Shown one piece after another: positions 1 through 8,609 of a stretch of DNA of 57,850 bases. Below the pieces are notes generated by a model, which was not told where the DNA came from, made no database searches, and saw nothing but the letters and a program-made list of their open reading frames with translations. The position numbers were made by a program, and so were the translations under genes. The stretch spans positions 1 through 57,850 of the forward strand of contig JBLHMP010000015.1 of the NCBI GenBank assembly GCA_047623555.1. The letters run 5' to 3'. The stretch comes from NORP181 sp047623555. Lineage in GTDB: Bacteria; Pseudomonadota; Alphaproteobacteria; Rhodobacterales; Rhodobacteraceae. Positions within the stretch are counted from its first letter, which is position 1. Each line of letters begins with the position of its first letter.

Positions 1-106
1 GCCCAAACTGCGCCGCAAATTGATCCGATCCACGCCTCAAGCCACAATCATCAACTCTGTCGCCTCAACATGTAGTCTTGCCGGAACAAAGGGGATAAGC
101 CTTATG

Positions 107-130
107 GCTATCTATGGAATCATAGATAGC
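107..130. promoter_or_regulatory. Perfect 10-bp dyad upstream of the two-component genes
   Basis: The arms GCTATCTATG and CATAGATAGC face each other across the 4-base spacer GAAT, about 60 bases before the response-regulator start. No T-run follows, so it is not a typical terminator. An operator for the downstream two-component system is the simplest reading, but this is inference from position and symmetry only. Confidence 0.45.
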
Positions 131-190
131 GGAGGGTCTGGTTTCGGACGATCCTGATTTTATGCAGGCTCTTTAAGGTTTTCATTGCAT

Positions 191-864
191 ATGTCACAAA
201 TGCCTTCGCCTTCTGCTGAACCGCCATATTCTGTGCTCGTGGTTGAAGACCGCATTCACACAGCGTTTCGGTTGCGGGACGGGGTCGAGAAATCTGCTCA
301 GCTAACAGTATGCGGCGTAGCCCATGATCTGGACATGGCCTGGTCTCTGTTTGAGCGGTTCAAACCCCGGTTTGTTTTAACCGATCTGGGCCTGCCTGAC
401 GGGTCTGGTGTAGAGATTATCCGAGCGGTGGCAAATGCCGACTGGACCTGCGACAGTATGGTGGTGAGCGTGTTTGGAGACGAGCACCGGGCGATGGAGG
501 CCCTGCGCGCCGGAGCCAATGGGTATTTACTGAAAAACACGCCGATCAACGATATTGGGGCCCAAATACTGAACGTGATCAATGGGGGCAGCCCCATGAG
601 CCCGCAAATCGCCCGTCATCTTTTGTCGTTGGTGCACCCATCAATTGACGCACCGGAACAGACCAATGAAGCCTTTGTTCTCACCCCCCGCGAACAAGAG
701 GTCTGCGTTTGGTGGCCCGGGGCTATAAACGCCACGAAATTGCCGGGAAGCTGAATATCACAGTGGGGACCGTCGGCATTCACATCAACAATACCTACCG
801 AAAACTTGAGGTTAGCTCAAATATTGAAGCGGTTGCGCGGGCCTCAAAAATTGGCCTGATATGA
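191..864 (+). pseudogene. LuxR/NarL-type response regulator, frameshifted in the HTH
   Basis: The N-terminal receiver domain shows VLVVEDR (acidic pocket) and the phospho-acceptor Asp in FVLTDLGLPDGSG, followed by GANGYLLK. The C-terminal domain opens with LTPREQEV, the start of a LuxR-type helix-turn-helix. Close to base 702 the frame is lost and translation would stop at 754. The next frame continues with LRLVARGYKRHEIAGKL and runs to a TGA at 862-864, so a single missing base separates the two halves. The restored frame ends in an ATGA overlap with the downstream kinase, as expected for a co-translated pair. Start: an ATG at 191 preceded by AAGG; a TTG at 185 is also possible. The kinase beside it is intact, so this may be a recent mutation or a sequencing error. 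Role: DNA-binding output of a two-component system of unknown signal. Confidence 0.8.
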
Positions 865-2726
865 CGCAGATATCGGCCCGATCCATCGGTCTTACGGTCT
901 TGTGGTTGTGTTTTTTGCTGGCGGTCATGACCATTCTGCCGATTTTTCCTTATCCACAACTGGATGGGGTAACTCGCCTTGACATGGCAAAGCTATGCAA
1001 CCAACCGGTGGCGGATTGCTGGGTGTCCCCCACGGCGCATACCGTTACCTTGCCCTATTTCGCCGCGCCTGATCGCGGGGCCGACATCATCTCTGCCACA
1101 CTTGTTTTGTCGTTCGAAACCCCGCCCAACGGCCTTGCGCCAACAGCGGTTTTCTTGCCGAAATTTTCGGATGCATTAGACCTGAAGATCAACGGTGTAT
1201 TGATCACGCCGGATCGTTCGGCCCAGAGCTGGCTATTTCATCACTGGCATCGGCCCTATTTTGCACCAGTCCCCAAGACATCGTTGAAACAGGGGCGCAA
1301 CCAGCTTGAAATACGACTGCGGTCCCATGGGTATTCCAGGGTTTCGCTGTTTCCTGTCTATGTTGGTGATGCGGCTGTATTGGGTTTTGTACATCAGATC
1401 AGACAGATTCTGCGCGTTGGCGTTGTGCGCACCAACTTTGGATTGATCCTGTTCACCAGTGTTGCATTTTTCGTGTTCTGGTTAACACGCCCCAGGGATT
1501 CCATGTACTTTTGGCTGGCTGGCACCCATTTTTTTGCAAGCCTGTTTTGTTTCCATTGGGTGATGCCCAATATCATGGAAGACTACACCGTTTGGACCCG
1601 GATCTGGAACCTCTCGATACCACTTTTTATCTGGTTTTTGACCGCATTTTGGATGACCTGGCTGGATCTGCCTAACAAAGGGTTGCGGAGATTATTAGGC
1701 TGCACAACAGCCGTCATGTCTGTGGCAATCTTAACTGTGCCGACGGCCCATCTTTTTGCCACCCTCAACGTCACTTTGTTCATCAGTTTCCTGATGGGGC
1801 TGACCTGTTTGTCGATGATTTTCGAGTATCGCCACAAGCAAAGCAGGTTGAGCCTTATTATGATTTTTGGCCTGCTGTCGATTAGCCAGGCCTTTGGCAT
1901 CAGCGAATGGATATACAGCCGCCTGGATCCGGTGTGGTTTTCGATCCAGTTTGGTCACCTCATCCCAATTACACTTTTTCTGATGTTGTTGTGGATTGTC
2001 ATGTCTGAGCTGGCCAGCTCGCTTCAAAAATACGAAACACCAACCGATACATTGCACAGCGAAATAGAAATTAAGACTCAGGCACTTGAGAAAAGTTATC
2101 AGCAACTTTCGGAACGCGCCAAACAACAAGCAATTGACGATGAACGCCACCGGATTATGCTGGATCTGCATGATGGCGTCGGGAGGCAGTTGGTGAATGC
2201 TCTGGCCTATATGTCTTCGTCGGGCAATACCGATGAGGTTCTGAAATCGGCGCTTGAAGACTCACTGGTTGATATGGGCCTGATGATCGACAGTCTTGAC
2301 ATCACCGGTGACATTTCAACACTTCTGGGCATGCTGCGCAGCAGGGTCGAACCCTTGCTGGAAAGTCAGCAAATGACCTTTCGTTGGCAGATTGAAGAAG
2401 ATCCACAATTACAGGACGCAGGCCCGTCCACCAACCTGAATCTGTTACGTATCGTTCAGGAAGCGATCACAAATTCGGTCAAACACAGCCGGGCCAGCAC
2501 AGTGACGGTGATTGCCACCCGCAACAGCATTTCAATTCTAGATGATGGCACTGGCTTTGATCCCCAGGCCGATTTGAACGGTCAGGGCCGACCGCGTGGC
2601 ATGGGCTTGCGCAGCATGAAAAAGCGGTCCGAAGATATCAATCTGGATTGGAAGATTCGATCCTCGCCAAACCGAACCAACGTGACTCTTTCGTGGGATG
2701 TTGTCACGCTAACTGCCTTGCTCTGA
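861..2726 (+). CDS. Membrane sensor histidine kinase (NarL-type partner)
   Basis: A 621-residue protein with an N-terminal membrane segment (about residues 8-28), a periplasmic domain of about 150 residues, and about seven hydrophobic segments (roughly residues 185-400). This resembles the 7TMR-DISM arrangement of sensor plus membrane module. A short coiled region follows (about 395-425), then a HisKA_3 dimerisation domain with RHRIMLDLHDGVG; the phospho-accepting His is near residue 437. The C-terminal HATPase has an N box (EAITNSVKHS) and glycine boxes (DDGTGFD, GMGLRSM). It should autophosphorylate and pass phosphate to the response regulator just upstream, with which it shares an ATGA stop/start overlap. 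The ligand is unknown. The kinase is intact although its partner regulator is frameshifted. Confidence 0.88.
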   Translation: MTQISARSIGLTVLWLCFLLAVMTILPIFPYPQLDGVTRLDMAKLCNQPVADCWVSPTAHTVTLPYFAAPDRGADIISATLVLSFETPPNGLAPTAVFLPKFSDALDLKINGVLITPDRSAQSWLFHHWHRPYFAPVPKTSLKQGRNQLEIRLRSHGYSRVSLFPVYVGDAAVLGFVHQIRQILRVGVVRTNFGLILFTSVAFFVFWLTRPRDSMYFWLAGTHFFASLFCFHWVMPNIMEDYTVWTRIWNLSIPLFIWFLTAFWMTWLDLPNKGLRRLLGCTTAVMSVAILTVPTAHLFATLNVTLFISFLMGLTCLSMIFEYRHKQSRLSLIMIFGLLSISQAFGISEWIYSRLDPVWFSIQFGHLIPITLFLMLLWIVMSELASSLQKYETPTDTLHSEIEIKTQALEKSYQQLSERAKQQAIDDERHRIMLDLHDGVGRQLVNALAYMSSSGNTDEVLKSALEDSLVDMGLMIDSLDITGDISTLLGMLRSRVEPLLESQQMTFRWQIEEDPQLQDAGPSTNLNLLRIVQEAITNSVKHSRASTVTVIATRNSISILDDGTGFDPQADLNGQGRPRGMGLRSMKKRSEDINLDWKIRSSPNRTNVTLSWDVVTLTALL

Positions 2727-2748
2727 AATAGCTCAGGTATTGCTATTT
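2726..2748 (+). terminator. Weak stem-loop after the kinase gene
   Basis: AAATAGC and GCTATTT form a 7-bp stem with a 9-base loop starting at the last base of the kinase stop codon. There is no clear U-tract, so terminator function is uncertain. Confidence 0.22.
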
Positions 2749-2770
2749 ACCGCTTTACACAGCCAAGCCT

Positions 2771-2911
2771 TTCATTGCCAAATGGCGACTTAAGTTGATC
2801 TTTGAAGCCGAGGAAGCAAAGATTATTGGCCTTTATGCCGTTTACCCACCAAGCCGTCACCTGACGGCACGCATACGATCCTTGATTGATCATTTCGCAA
2901 GCCAATTCTGA
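2771..2911 (+). pseudogene. C-terminal remnant of a LysR-family regulator
   Basis: Read in the plus frame ending at TGA 2909-2911, the sequence gives IGLYAVYPPSRHLTARIR followed by SLIDHFASQF and stop. This matches the usual end of the LysR effector-binding domain (an AVYPxxRHLxxRIRxLIDF pattern). No start codon, HTH or rest of the domain is found upstream, where the two-component kinase ends. It is therefore a truncated fragment of a gene destroyed by rearrangement, and it has no expected function. Confidence 0.7.
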
Positions 2912-3119
2912 GGCAAATGCATGCTTCAAAATCTGAGCTCTGAATCGCTTGCGAAACAGTGCAAACATCCCAGCCCAAGTAAGGGGCGTTGTTACACAAA
3001 TCGAGCGGCTAGTTGAATGTGCCCATCTCACGACCCGCAAGCAACTCTGTTAACAACACAAGACGATAAATGTGCTCAACTGCCTGCCTAAGCTGTCACA
3101 ACCAAAGGCCAAGGCCCCG

Positions 3120-3457
3120 ATACACATTATCTGGCAGGCCAAGATCATTGAAATGACCTCGGGATACCCGTTTTTCAGTCAGGAATGGGGCCACCACGCC
3201 TGGAACCTCGCACAAATGAGCCCCCTAACGTGACCACGGCCGCAAAACTCGCGGTCGCCCGTCTTGATGATGGGTTTTTCAAGGTTCGAATGGATCAGTT
3301 AACTGGCGCAGAGGTTTTGAAAAAAAGGCCCTCAGCCCTTGGCCCACGCCGTGCGAATATCATCAATAAAGGAATGATCTACAGCTCCAACTACGGCAAA
3401 ATAGATTTCACAGTTCCCCTGTTTGATGACTTTTTGCAAAGGGATTTGGACCGCTAA
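3120..3457 (+). pseudogene. Decayed C-terminal part of an AAA-type ATP-binding protein
   Basis: Two overlapping frames together resemble the C-terminal half of a family of bacterial Orc1/ATPase-like proteins. First comes IIEMTSGYPFFSQEWGHHAW. Then, after a frame change near 3228, VARLDDGFFKVRMDQLTGAE, and finally RANIINKGMIYSSNYGKIDF and FTVPLFDDFLQRDLDR to the stop at 3455-3457. The stretch between the second and third blocks is shorter than I would expect, which suggests an internal deletion as well. The P-loop half is absent. The fragment ends in a 4-base overlap with the convergent rep gene. The family assignment is from memory of its conserved motifs. Confidence 0.55.
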
Positions 3458-4779
3458 GCTAAACGAGGCGGGCCCTCAAATAACCCTGGCATCATTTCCT
3501 CCCAGAACGCAAAAATGGCTTCGGCGTTCTGCGCCGACATCCAGCCGTGGCGTTCAAAATCCTGCCGCCGACCCGCAGTGTCGATCTTGGCGCTAAACAA
3601 CCGCTTATCAGCGTCCCTCTGCGTCGGGCTACGACTTTCGACGATATCGCGCACCCGTCCCAGTTTGATCGCCCGCTCACTTGTTGGCGGCTTAACCTGG
3701 AGTGTGCCGCCCTGCCCTACGTCGTTCTTCATCACTGCCGTCAGATACTGCGCCGGATTACGCACACCGTCCTGCCCATCGACATACTGCAACTTGCGCG
3801 TCACAGCGTCTTCGCCGTGTTCACTTAACCATTGCCGCGCCAGCCGGTCGGAAACCCCCATCGCTCGCAACCGATCATAAACCGGCGATTTGCGCTGCCC
3901 TGCCCCGTCATCCAAATCCAGAATGGCCAGTTGCGGATTTGAGGCAATTTTGAACCGGACATCGCAGACCGATCGACCCTTTTTGCGAAACTCTGGCGTC
4001 ACGATGATGTTGGATGTTTTGTTGACCTCAGCCACAGCAGGTTTGATGATCTTAGCATTCAAATGCTTAAACAGTTCATAATAGACACTGTCAGCAACCC
4101 CCATCAGGCGACGAAACGTTTCCAGCGGCCACCATCCCGTGGTGCCAATCCGATGGAACCGGTAACAGTTTTCATACAATGCCAGCGCATGCCCGGAATT
4201 AAACCGCCGCTGGATATTCAGGTTGATCAGCGCAAAAACTTTTGGGTCACTGAGCTTTTCTGCCAACGCAGGCGAATAGGCGTATTCACACACACCCCCC
4301 TTTAGTTTGGCATAACTCAGCAGGCTCGACACGCCCCATTCCTGGCGCCCCTCTTCATCCAGCATGTCCCATTCCGCCACCGTTTCCGCCAGCCCGCGCA
4401 GCGACTGTTTCAGCGTGTCCAGATCATTGGAGTTATATCCAACCATCATGCACAGGGTTTTGGCATCCATCTCAAAACTGTTTTGCCGGGTCAAAGTGTC
4501 ATAAGCGTTCAACAGCAGCACATTGGATAGCTTGCGCTGCAACAGCGTCAGCTTGCCCGACACATGAATCGCAGCTACATGCTTTTTCACCGCGCCCCGG
4601 CGCAATGATCCCGTCAGCTTATTTTTGTCGATATCGTTCAAATGCCTGTCCTGCCCGATTCCGGGCGTTTTTTCCCTTATACGCCAAAAGGAACCCATCA
4701 GCAAACATTTGTCAGGAACCTTTTTACAGGATAGCGATGTGCTGGCCGTGATATGTCGGAAGTCCGCTAAAGTACCCAT
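3454..4779 (-). CDS. Plasmid replication initiator (Rep_3-type)
   Basis: A 441-residue replication initiator of the winged-helix Rep_3 kind seen on Roseobacter-group extrachromosomal replicons. Recognisable blocks are LTGSLRRGAVKKHVAAIHVS, LTLLQRKLSNVLLLNAYD and MVGYNSNDLDTLKQSLR (first winged helix), then FNSGHALALYENCYRFHRIG and WWPLETFRRLMGVADSVYYE (second winged helix). A C-terminal region with GVSDRLARQWLSEHGEDAV follows. Such proteins bind iterons and open the origin; a 22-bp-period array lies directly upstream (4824-4955). The gene points away from parAB, and origin DNA sits between them. The start at 4779 gives the longest frame. A second Met at 4698 is an equally plausible start because the conserved region begins only after it. 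The rep type should be read as Rep_3/RepB-like rather than RepABC, since no fused repC is present. Confidence 0.88.
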   Translation of the reverse strand: MGTLADFRHITASTSLSCKKVPDKCLLMGSFWRIREKTPGIGQDRHLNDIDKNKLTGSLRRGAVKKHVAAIHVSGKLTLLQRKLSNVLLLNAYDTLTRQNSFEMDAKTLCMMVGYNSNDLDTLKQSLRGLAETVAEWDMLDEEGRQEWGVSSLLSYAKLKGGVCEYAYSPALAEKLSDPKVFALINLNIQRRFNSGHALALYENCYRFHRIGTTGWWPLETFRRLMGVADSVYYELFKHLNAKIIKPAVAEVNKTSNIIVTPEFRKKGRSVCDVRFKIASNPQLAILDLDDGAGQRKSPVYDRLRAMGVSDRLARQWLSEHGEDAVTRKLQYVDGQDGVRNPAQYLTAVMKNDVGQGGTLQVKPPTSERAIKLGRVRDIVESRSPTQRDADKRLFSAKIDTAGRRQDFERHGWMSAQNAEAIFAFWEEMMPGLFEGPPRLA

Positions 4780-4823
4780 TCACGGGATCAACGACGCGCC
4801 AGTTCCATAGAAACCGTCAATAG

Positions 4824-4955
4824 ACTCTGTTTCCCCCTGTATTAGACCCTGTTGCCCGCGAATCGGCACCTTTGATCCTGCATTTGGATACCTTTGATCC
4901 CGTATTCAGCCACCGTTCGCCCTGTGTGCGGGCACCCAAAGCAACCTAATGTGTT
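4824..4955. repeat. Iteron array, 22-bp period (origin of replication)
   Basis: Units begin at 4824, 4846, 4868, 4890, 4912 and, weakly, 4934, all exactly 22 bases apart. Units three and four share ACCTTTGATCC followed by YGYATT (15 of 17 bases identical). The others keep the leading AC(C/T), a T at position 5 and, in the first five, CC at positions 10-11. Two helical turns per unit place each binding site on the same face of the DNA, as expected for iterons bound by the Rep protein encoded next door. Units 1, 2, 5 and 6 are degenerate. The periodic register rather than identity is the argument for including them. Confidence 0.7.
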
Positions 4956-5040
4956 GTATATATTTGTAAAATATCGCCATAAAGCCTATAAAGATATATA
5001 AAGACATCTAAACAGAGGGCCTGCTTTTTTGATATTTTTA
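4948..5040. other. AT-rich segment beside the iterons, probable DNA unwinding element
   Basis: This stretch is far richer in A and T than its surroundings and lies immediately after the iteron array. It contains ATAAAG three times (4979, 4988 and 4998), spaced 9-10 bases, like the short AT repeats melted during initiation at iteron origins. It is also the upstream region of parA, so promoter elements may be embedded here. I found no convincing parS palindrome. Confidence 0.5.
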
Positions 5041-5129
5041 GTTTGGGTAGGCTTTTGTTTCACTTTTCATCCACGATGTGTGATATTTGGACGAATAAAC
5101 TGCTATATATAGAATATGGGATTTTTCCA

Positions 5130-6533
5130 ATGACGCAAACTGGTGATACAAACCTGCCTCCGTACTTTGGGATCAACCCGGAAGCTGCAGGCCGTCGTCT
5201 TGGCGATCCTATCGGTACAGCCCGATTCGCCAAAGCAGCTTCCTTCGCGGCCCGGGGTCGTGATGAGCTTGCCAAAGCCGGACACGCCCCAGATGGCCGC
5301 AAAAAACTCCGCAAATTTTCAACATGGGAGGTTTGCAAATACCTGATCCCTGTTGCCCCGGCGCATTTTCGCCGCGTGTTGAAATCCAAACCCGAGTTGC
5401 CACAGGGCATCGGCGAAGGCACCTCAAAATGGTATTCCCTAGAAGACGTGATTGCCCTGCGTCAACATTTTGCCTCGGAGGGCGCCGCAAATCGCGAATA
5501 CCTGCCCTATCGCCCAAAAGGTGTTAAGGCCAAGATCGTAGCGATAGCAAATTTTAAGGGCGGAGTTGGTAAAACGTCTACCTGTGCCCACCTGGCGATG
5601 TCGGCCGCTCTTGATGGCTACAAGGTGCTGGCCATTGATCTGGACAGCCAGGGCTCGTTGACGTCGATTCTCGGTGGGCAGATCAAAGATGAATGGGACA
5701 CCGCCTTTCCGATACTGGCCGGCGATTTTGCCCGCCACCTGCAAGAGGAAAACAAAGTCCGCGATGCGGCGGGTCAGGCTCCCTTCCCGCTTGACGAAAC
5801 ATTGACCGAAGCGTTGACGGTTTCGCCGCGAAACCTGATCCAGGAAACACACTGGCCCAACATTGACCTGCTTGGGGCTCAGCTAAATCTCTATTGGGCC
5901 GAATTTCAAATACCGGTCTGGCGCATGCAAAGTGGGTCCTGGCCGCTCTGGGATGCCCTTTTGAACGGCCTCGAAAAAGGTGGCATTGTCGACGACTACG
6001 ACATCATTCTGATCGACACCCCCCCGGCACTTGGCTACCTGACAATCAACGCGCTTTCCGCTGCTGATATCCTGCTTGTTCCGTTGGGTGCCTCGTTCCT
6101 TGAGTTTGATTCCACCGGTCGGTTTTTTGATATGCTTTATTCAACGTTTGCCTCGATCGAGGAAGGTGAAAACGCCAACCTTCGACGTATGGGGCTACCC
6201 GAAATGCAGTTCGAATGGGATGCCGTTCGCACAATCATCACCCGATTTGATGCCGGACAACAAACCGATTTGGCCAACGTCATCCAGGCCTATTTTGGCG
6301 ATCTGATGACCACGTTCCGTCAGGATGTAACGGCGATGGTGGGGCAGGCGGGTGAGCAAGTGAATGGCATTTACGAGGCAGATTATCGCGAATTTAACCG
6401 CGATACATATGTGCGTGGACGCGAAGCATTTGACCGAACATGGGCCGAAGTTAAAGAGTTGATCATCGGGTCCTGGTGGCGGGAGCTGCATATGGATGAT
6501 CAGAACAAAGGAGACGTAAATGGCACGTCGTAG
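5130..6533 (+). CDS. parA: ParA-type partition ATPase
   Basis: A 467-residue ParA with an N-terminal DNA-binding extension. That part contains a MerR-like helix region (FSTWEVCKYLIPVAPAHFRR ... WYSLEDVIALR), which in such proteins lets ADP/ATP-ParA repress its own operon. The ATPase domain has the deviant Walker A in NFKGGVGKTS, the A' motif LAIDLDSQGSLT and Walker B ILIDTPPALG. With ParB it positions and segregates the replicon. The frame is open back to 5043, but the ATG at 5130 (MTQTGDTNLPPYFG) is the better start because the residues before it look unlike the family. It overlaps parB by 14 bases, so the two form one operon. The iteron/AT-rich origin lies just upstream. Confidence 0.92.
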   Translation: MTQTGDTNLPPYFGINPEAAGRRLGDPIGTARFAKAASFAARGRDELAKAGHAPDGRKKLRKFSTWEVCKYLIPVAPAHFRRVLKSKPELPQGIGEGTSKWYSLEDVIALRQHFASEGAANREYLPYRPKGVKAKIVAIANFKGGVGKTSTCAHLAMSAALDGYKVLAIDLDSQGSLTSILGGQIKDEWDTAFPILAGDFARHLQEENKVRDAAGQAPFPLDETLTEALTVSPRNLIQETHWPNIDLLGAQLNLYWAEFQIPVWRMQSGSWPLWDALLNGLEKGGIVDDYDIILIDTPPALGYLTINALSAADILLVPLGASFLEFDSTGRFFDMLYSTFASIEEGENANLRRMGLPEMQFEWDAVRTIITRFDAGQQTDLANVIQAYFGDLMTTFRQDVTAMVGQAGEQVNGIYEADYREFNRDTYVRGREAFDRTWAEVKELIIGSWWRELHMDDQNKGDVNGTS

Positions 6534-7611
6534 GAAGGTCGTCGCACCAAGCGCTGCAGATCTAGAAGGCATCGAGGCCGAGTTTCGCCGCGAAACCCTA
6601 GGCCGCCCAAGCGCCGCAATGGCGCCGATATCGCAGGTCGCCGCCGATGCCGCACAGGCGTATCCTGCGGCCTCTACCGAAGAGCGGACAGAGGCCGCGC
6701 GCAACAGCAAGGACGCGCAGGCGCTCAGAACTGCGGTCGAGCAGGGGCGGGTGATCGACTGTATCGTTCTGGATCAGATTGATGATCTGGCGCTGGTCCG
6801 CGACCGTACGGTAATTGACCCCGGCGAAATGACCGAGTTGAAAAATTCGATAGCCGCTCATGGTCTGCGCTTGCCGGTTGAGGTTTTCCGGACGGATGGC
6901 ACCACGCCATTCGGCCTGATTTCCGGCTATCGTCGCATCACCGCAATCCGCGAATTATACCTTTTGACTGGCGATGAAAAATACACATCAATCAACGCCA
7001 TCATCCGCGACCCGGAAACGATTGGCGGGACCATCACCGCGATGGTCGAGGAAAACGAAATCCGCGCATCGCTGTCGCATTATGAACGCGGGCGCATTTC
7101 TGTGATTGCGGCACAGCAAGGCATGTTCGCCAGCACCGAGGCCGCAGTGGCCCAGCTGTTCAATGCTGGCTCAAAGGCCAAGCGGTCTAAGATTCGATCC
7201 TTTGCGCTGATATTCGAAGAGCTTGGCGATATGCTGGAATTTCCCGAAAGTCTGCGGGAAAAAGATGGGCTGAGAGTCGCAACTGCGTTGCGGGCAGGGG
7301 CTGAATCGCGGCTACGCGAGGTGTTATCATCGACGTCTGCGGGAGATGGCAAAGAGGAATGGGCGCTGTTGGAATTGGTAGTCCAGGAATATGAGGCCGA
7401 GGCGCAACCAACGCGTAAGGGCGGGCGACCCAGGACCAAAACGCCAATACGTGGGTGGGTAGGGGCCAATAAGCTGCATCTCTCAAGTGGGATCACCCTG
7501 GAGAGCGGGACTGACAGTCAGGGCTACGTGATCCGGCTGCAGGGTGATGCGGTGAATAGCGATATCGTTAATAGGGCCATGGAGGAATTGCAGCGCCTGT
7601 TAGAACACTGA
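6520..7611 (+). CDS. parB: ParB-type centromere-binding partition protein
   Basis: A 363-residue ParB/RepB-like protein. A charged N-terminal tail is followed by the ParB/Srx nuclease-fold domain with IDPGEMTELKNSIAAHGLRL and the box GYRRITA, which corresponds to the CTP-binding GxRRxxA motif. A MVEENEIRASLSHYERGRI segment leads into the helix-turn-helix region, and a C-terminal region serves for dimerisation. It would bind parS and load as a clamp. The start at 6520 inside the parA end has an excellent ribosome-binding site (AAAGGAG at 6508-6514). Its end is followed by a G-rich stretch and no further partition gene. Confidence 0.9.
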   Translation: MARRRKVVAPSAADLEGIEAEFRRETLGRPSAAMAPISQVAADAAQAYPAASTEERTEAARNSKDAQALRTAVEQGRVIDCIVLDQIDDLALVRDRTVIDPGEMTELKNSIAAHGLRLPVEVFRTDGTTPFGLISGYRRITAIRELYLLTGDEKYTSINAIIRDPETIGGTITAMVEENEIRASLSHYERGRISVIAAQQGMFASTEAAVAQLFNAGSKAKRSKIRSFALIFEELGDMLEFPESLREKDGLRVATALRAGAESRLREVLSSTSAGDGKEEWALLELVVQEYEAEAQPTRKGGRPRTKTPIRGWVGANKLHLSSGITLESGTDSQGYVIRLQGDAVNSDIVNRAMEELQRLLEH

Positions 7612-8021
7612 ACTTGGCGGCGGATAGGGCAGGGGGGGGGCGGTGTTTCGATACGGGTCCGCAGAGGGTGGCGACAGCTACATGGAGGCAGACTGGGTTT
7701 TGGAAGAGCATTTGTCTGTCCTTTGTGTCGGCCGATGCTGCGGAACCGCGGCTTGTTCTGCTTGGGCACCGTTACGTTTCGTACCTGATGCGGAGCGCCC
7801 AAACATGCCCAGTTTGTAGGGAATGTGAGGATTACTCACCGGAAAGGAAAACGGTAGTACGGCGCGCCTAACCGAGAATTCACGCGACAAATGCGTTCTT
7901 CTTGATTGCGGATCCACGAAGGGAGGCTGTCGGAATGCCTGAGTTGTTGAGATTTAGATTAATTTTTTTCAATGGCTTAGCCATACCCCCCCCATTTTTT
8001 AATGGGGTCCAACCGTAGAAT
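7612..8021. other. Non-coding stretch after parB, with the end of an IS3-family element
   Basis: I recognise no gene here. A G9-G10 run lies near 7632. Near 7987-8007 a C-run is followed by CCCCATT-TTTT-AATGGGG (7990-8007), a 7-bp hairpin just beyond the stop codon of the IS3-family transposase remnant. It is probably part of that element's terminal sequence. Open frames in this stretch have no family resemblance that I can see. Confidence 0.4.
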
Positions 8022-8160
8022 TCACGCGGCTGTTTTCAGTTTCATTGCGGGAGTTATGCCGCCGATGCCCATGTAGGGTCGTTCATTGTTGTATGTCCAG
8101 AGCCTCCTCTATCGTTTTCAACGATGTGTTGGTCTAGCCATTCATGCCTGACCGTGCGGT
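8022..8160 (-). pseudogene. IS3-family transposase (orfB) C-terminal remnant
   Basis: On the minus strand the region reads RTVRHEWLDQHIVEND, then after a frame change WTYNNERPYMGIGGITPAMK and LKTAA to a TGA at 8022-8024. These are the hallmark last residues of IS3-family OrfB (HEWLD, YNNxRPxMGIGG). About 12-15 residues between the blocks are missing, and the DDE catalytic core is absent, so this is a dead fragment. Confidence 0.8.
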
Positions 8161-8229
8161 TAAGGGCCCACCTTAAAGACGGCTGGACGCTGGCGTCAGA
8201 CACGGGTCGCGTAGCCAGCCTGGTTCCCA

Positions 8230-8607
8230 TCAGGTTCCCTCTATGCCATCGCCCAGGTTTTCTATTTTCTGGCGGATTTTGAAGCTATTGCTCTTTAAGA
8301 TCGTTGGTAGGTCTCGGGTCTGCCTAATCAATGCGACGATAGCAATTTGTTTGGCGTGAAGAGGTACATAGATGAGGTAATGTTCTCTGATCGCGTAGAT
8401 GCCTAACCCGGTTGTTCCCGTTAAATGATCTTTCTTGGCGAGTGATTTGTGGTGAAGAGCCATATACTCTACCGCCTTGTGAAAATCCTCAAAATATGAG
8501 CGGGTCAGCTCAGGGCCCCAACGTGACAGATACCAACTTCTGGCATTGTAAAAATCTGCTTCTGCCGTCTACGTCAAAAGGTACTTGGGTCTGGCGTCAG
8601 TCTTCAG
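8230..8607 (-). pseudogene. ParE-type toxin with an early nonsense codon
   Basis: The minus strand immediately after the antitoxin reads DARPKYLLT, a TAG (8569-8571), then TAEADFYNARSWYLSRWGPE, SYFEDFHKAVEYM, YAIREHYLIYVPL and RQTRDLPTIL to the stop at 8230. This follows the ParE/RelE fold: an opening strand, the helices with AEADF and W..R, and the end motif with ARDLP-type residues. The stop sits within the first 15-20 residues. The first in-frame ATG beyond it, at 8463, would lose the N-terminal helices. No good start codon precedes the stop either. Toxin activity is therefore probably lost, unless there is read-through or a sequencing error. Confidence 0.72.
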
Positions 8608-8609
8608 AA

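Noticed and set aside
5103..5112. CTATATATAG palindrome as parS
   Set aside because: It is a short AT-only palindrome near the parA start; it is more likely part of a -10 region than a ParB centromere, and there is no second copy.
7632..7641. Homopolymer G run as a possible contingency tract
   Set aside because: It is not inside or directly upstream of an intact gene, so phase variation has nothing to act on.
7614..7871. An 85-residue open frame after parB
   Set aside because: Low-complexity, Arg/Cys-rich translation, no ribosome-binding site of note and no family resemblance; it lies in decayed sequence next to an IS fragment.
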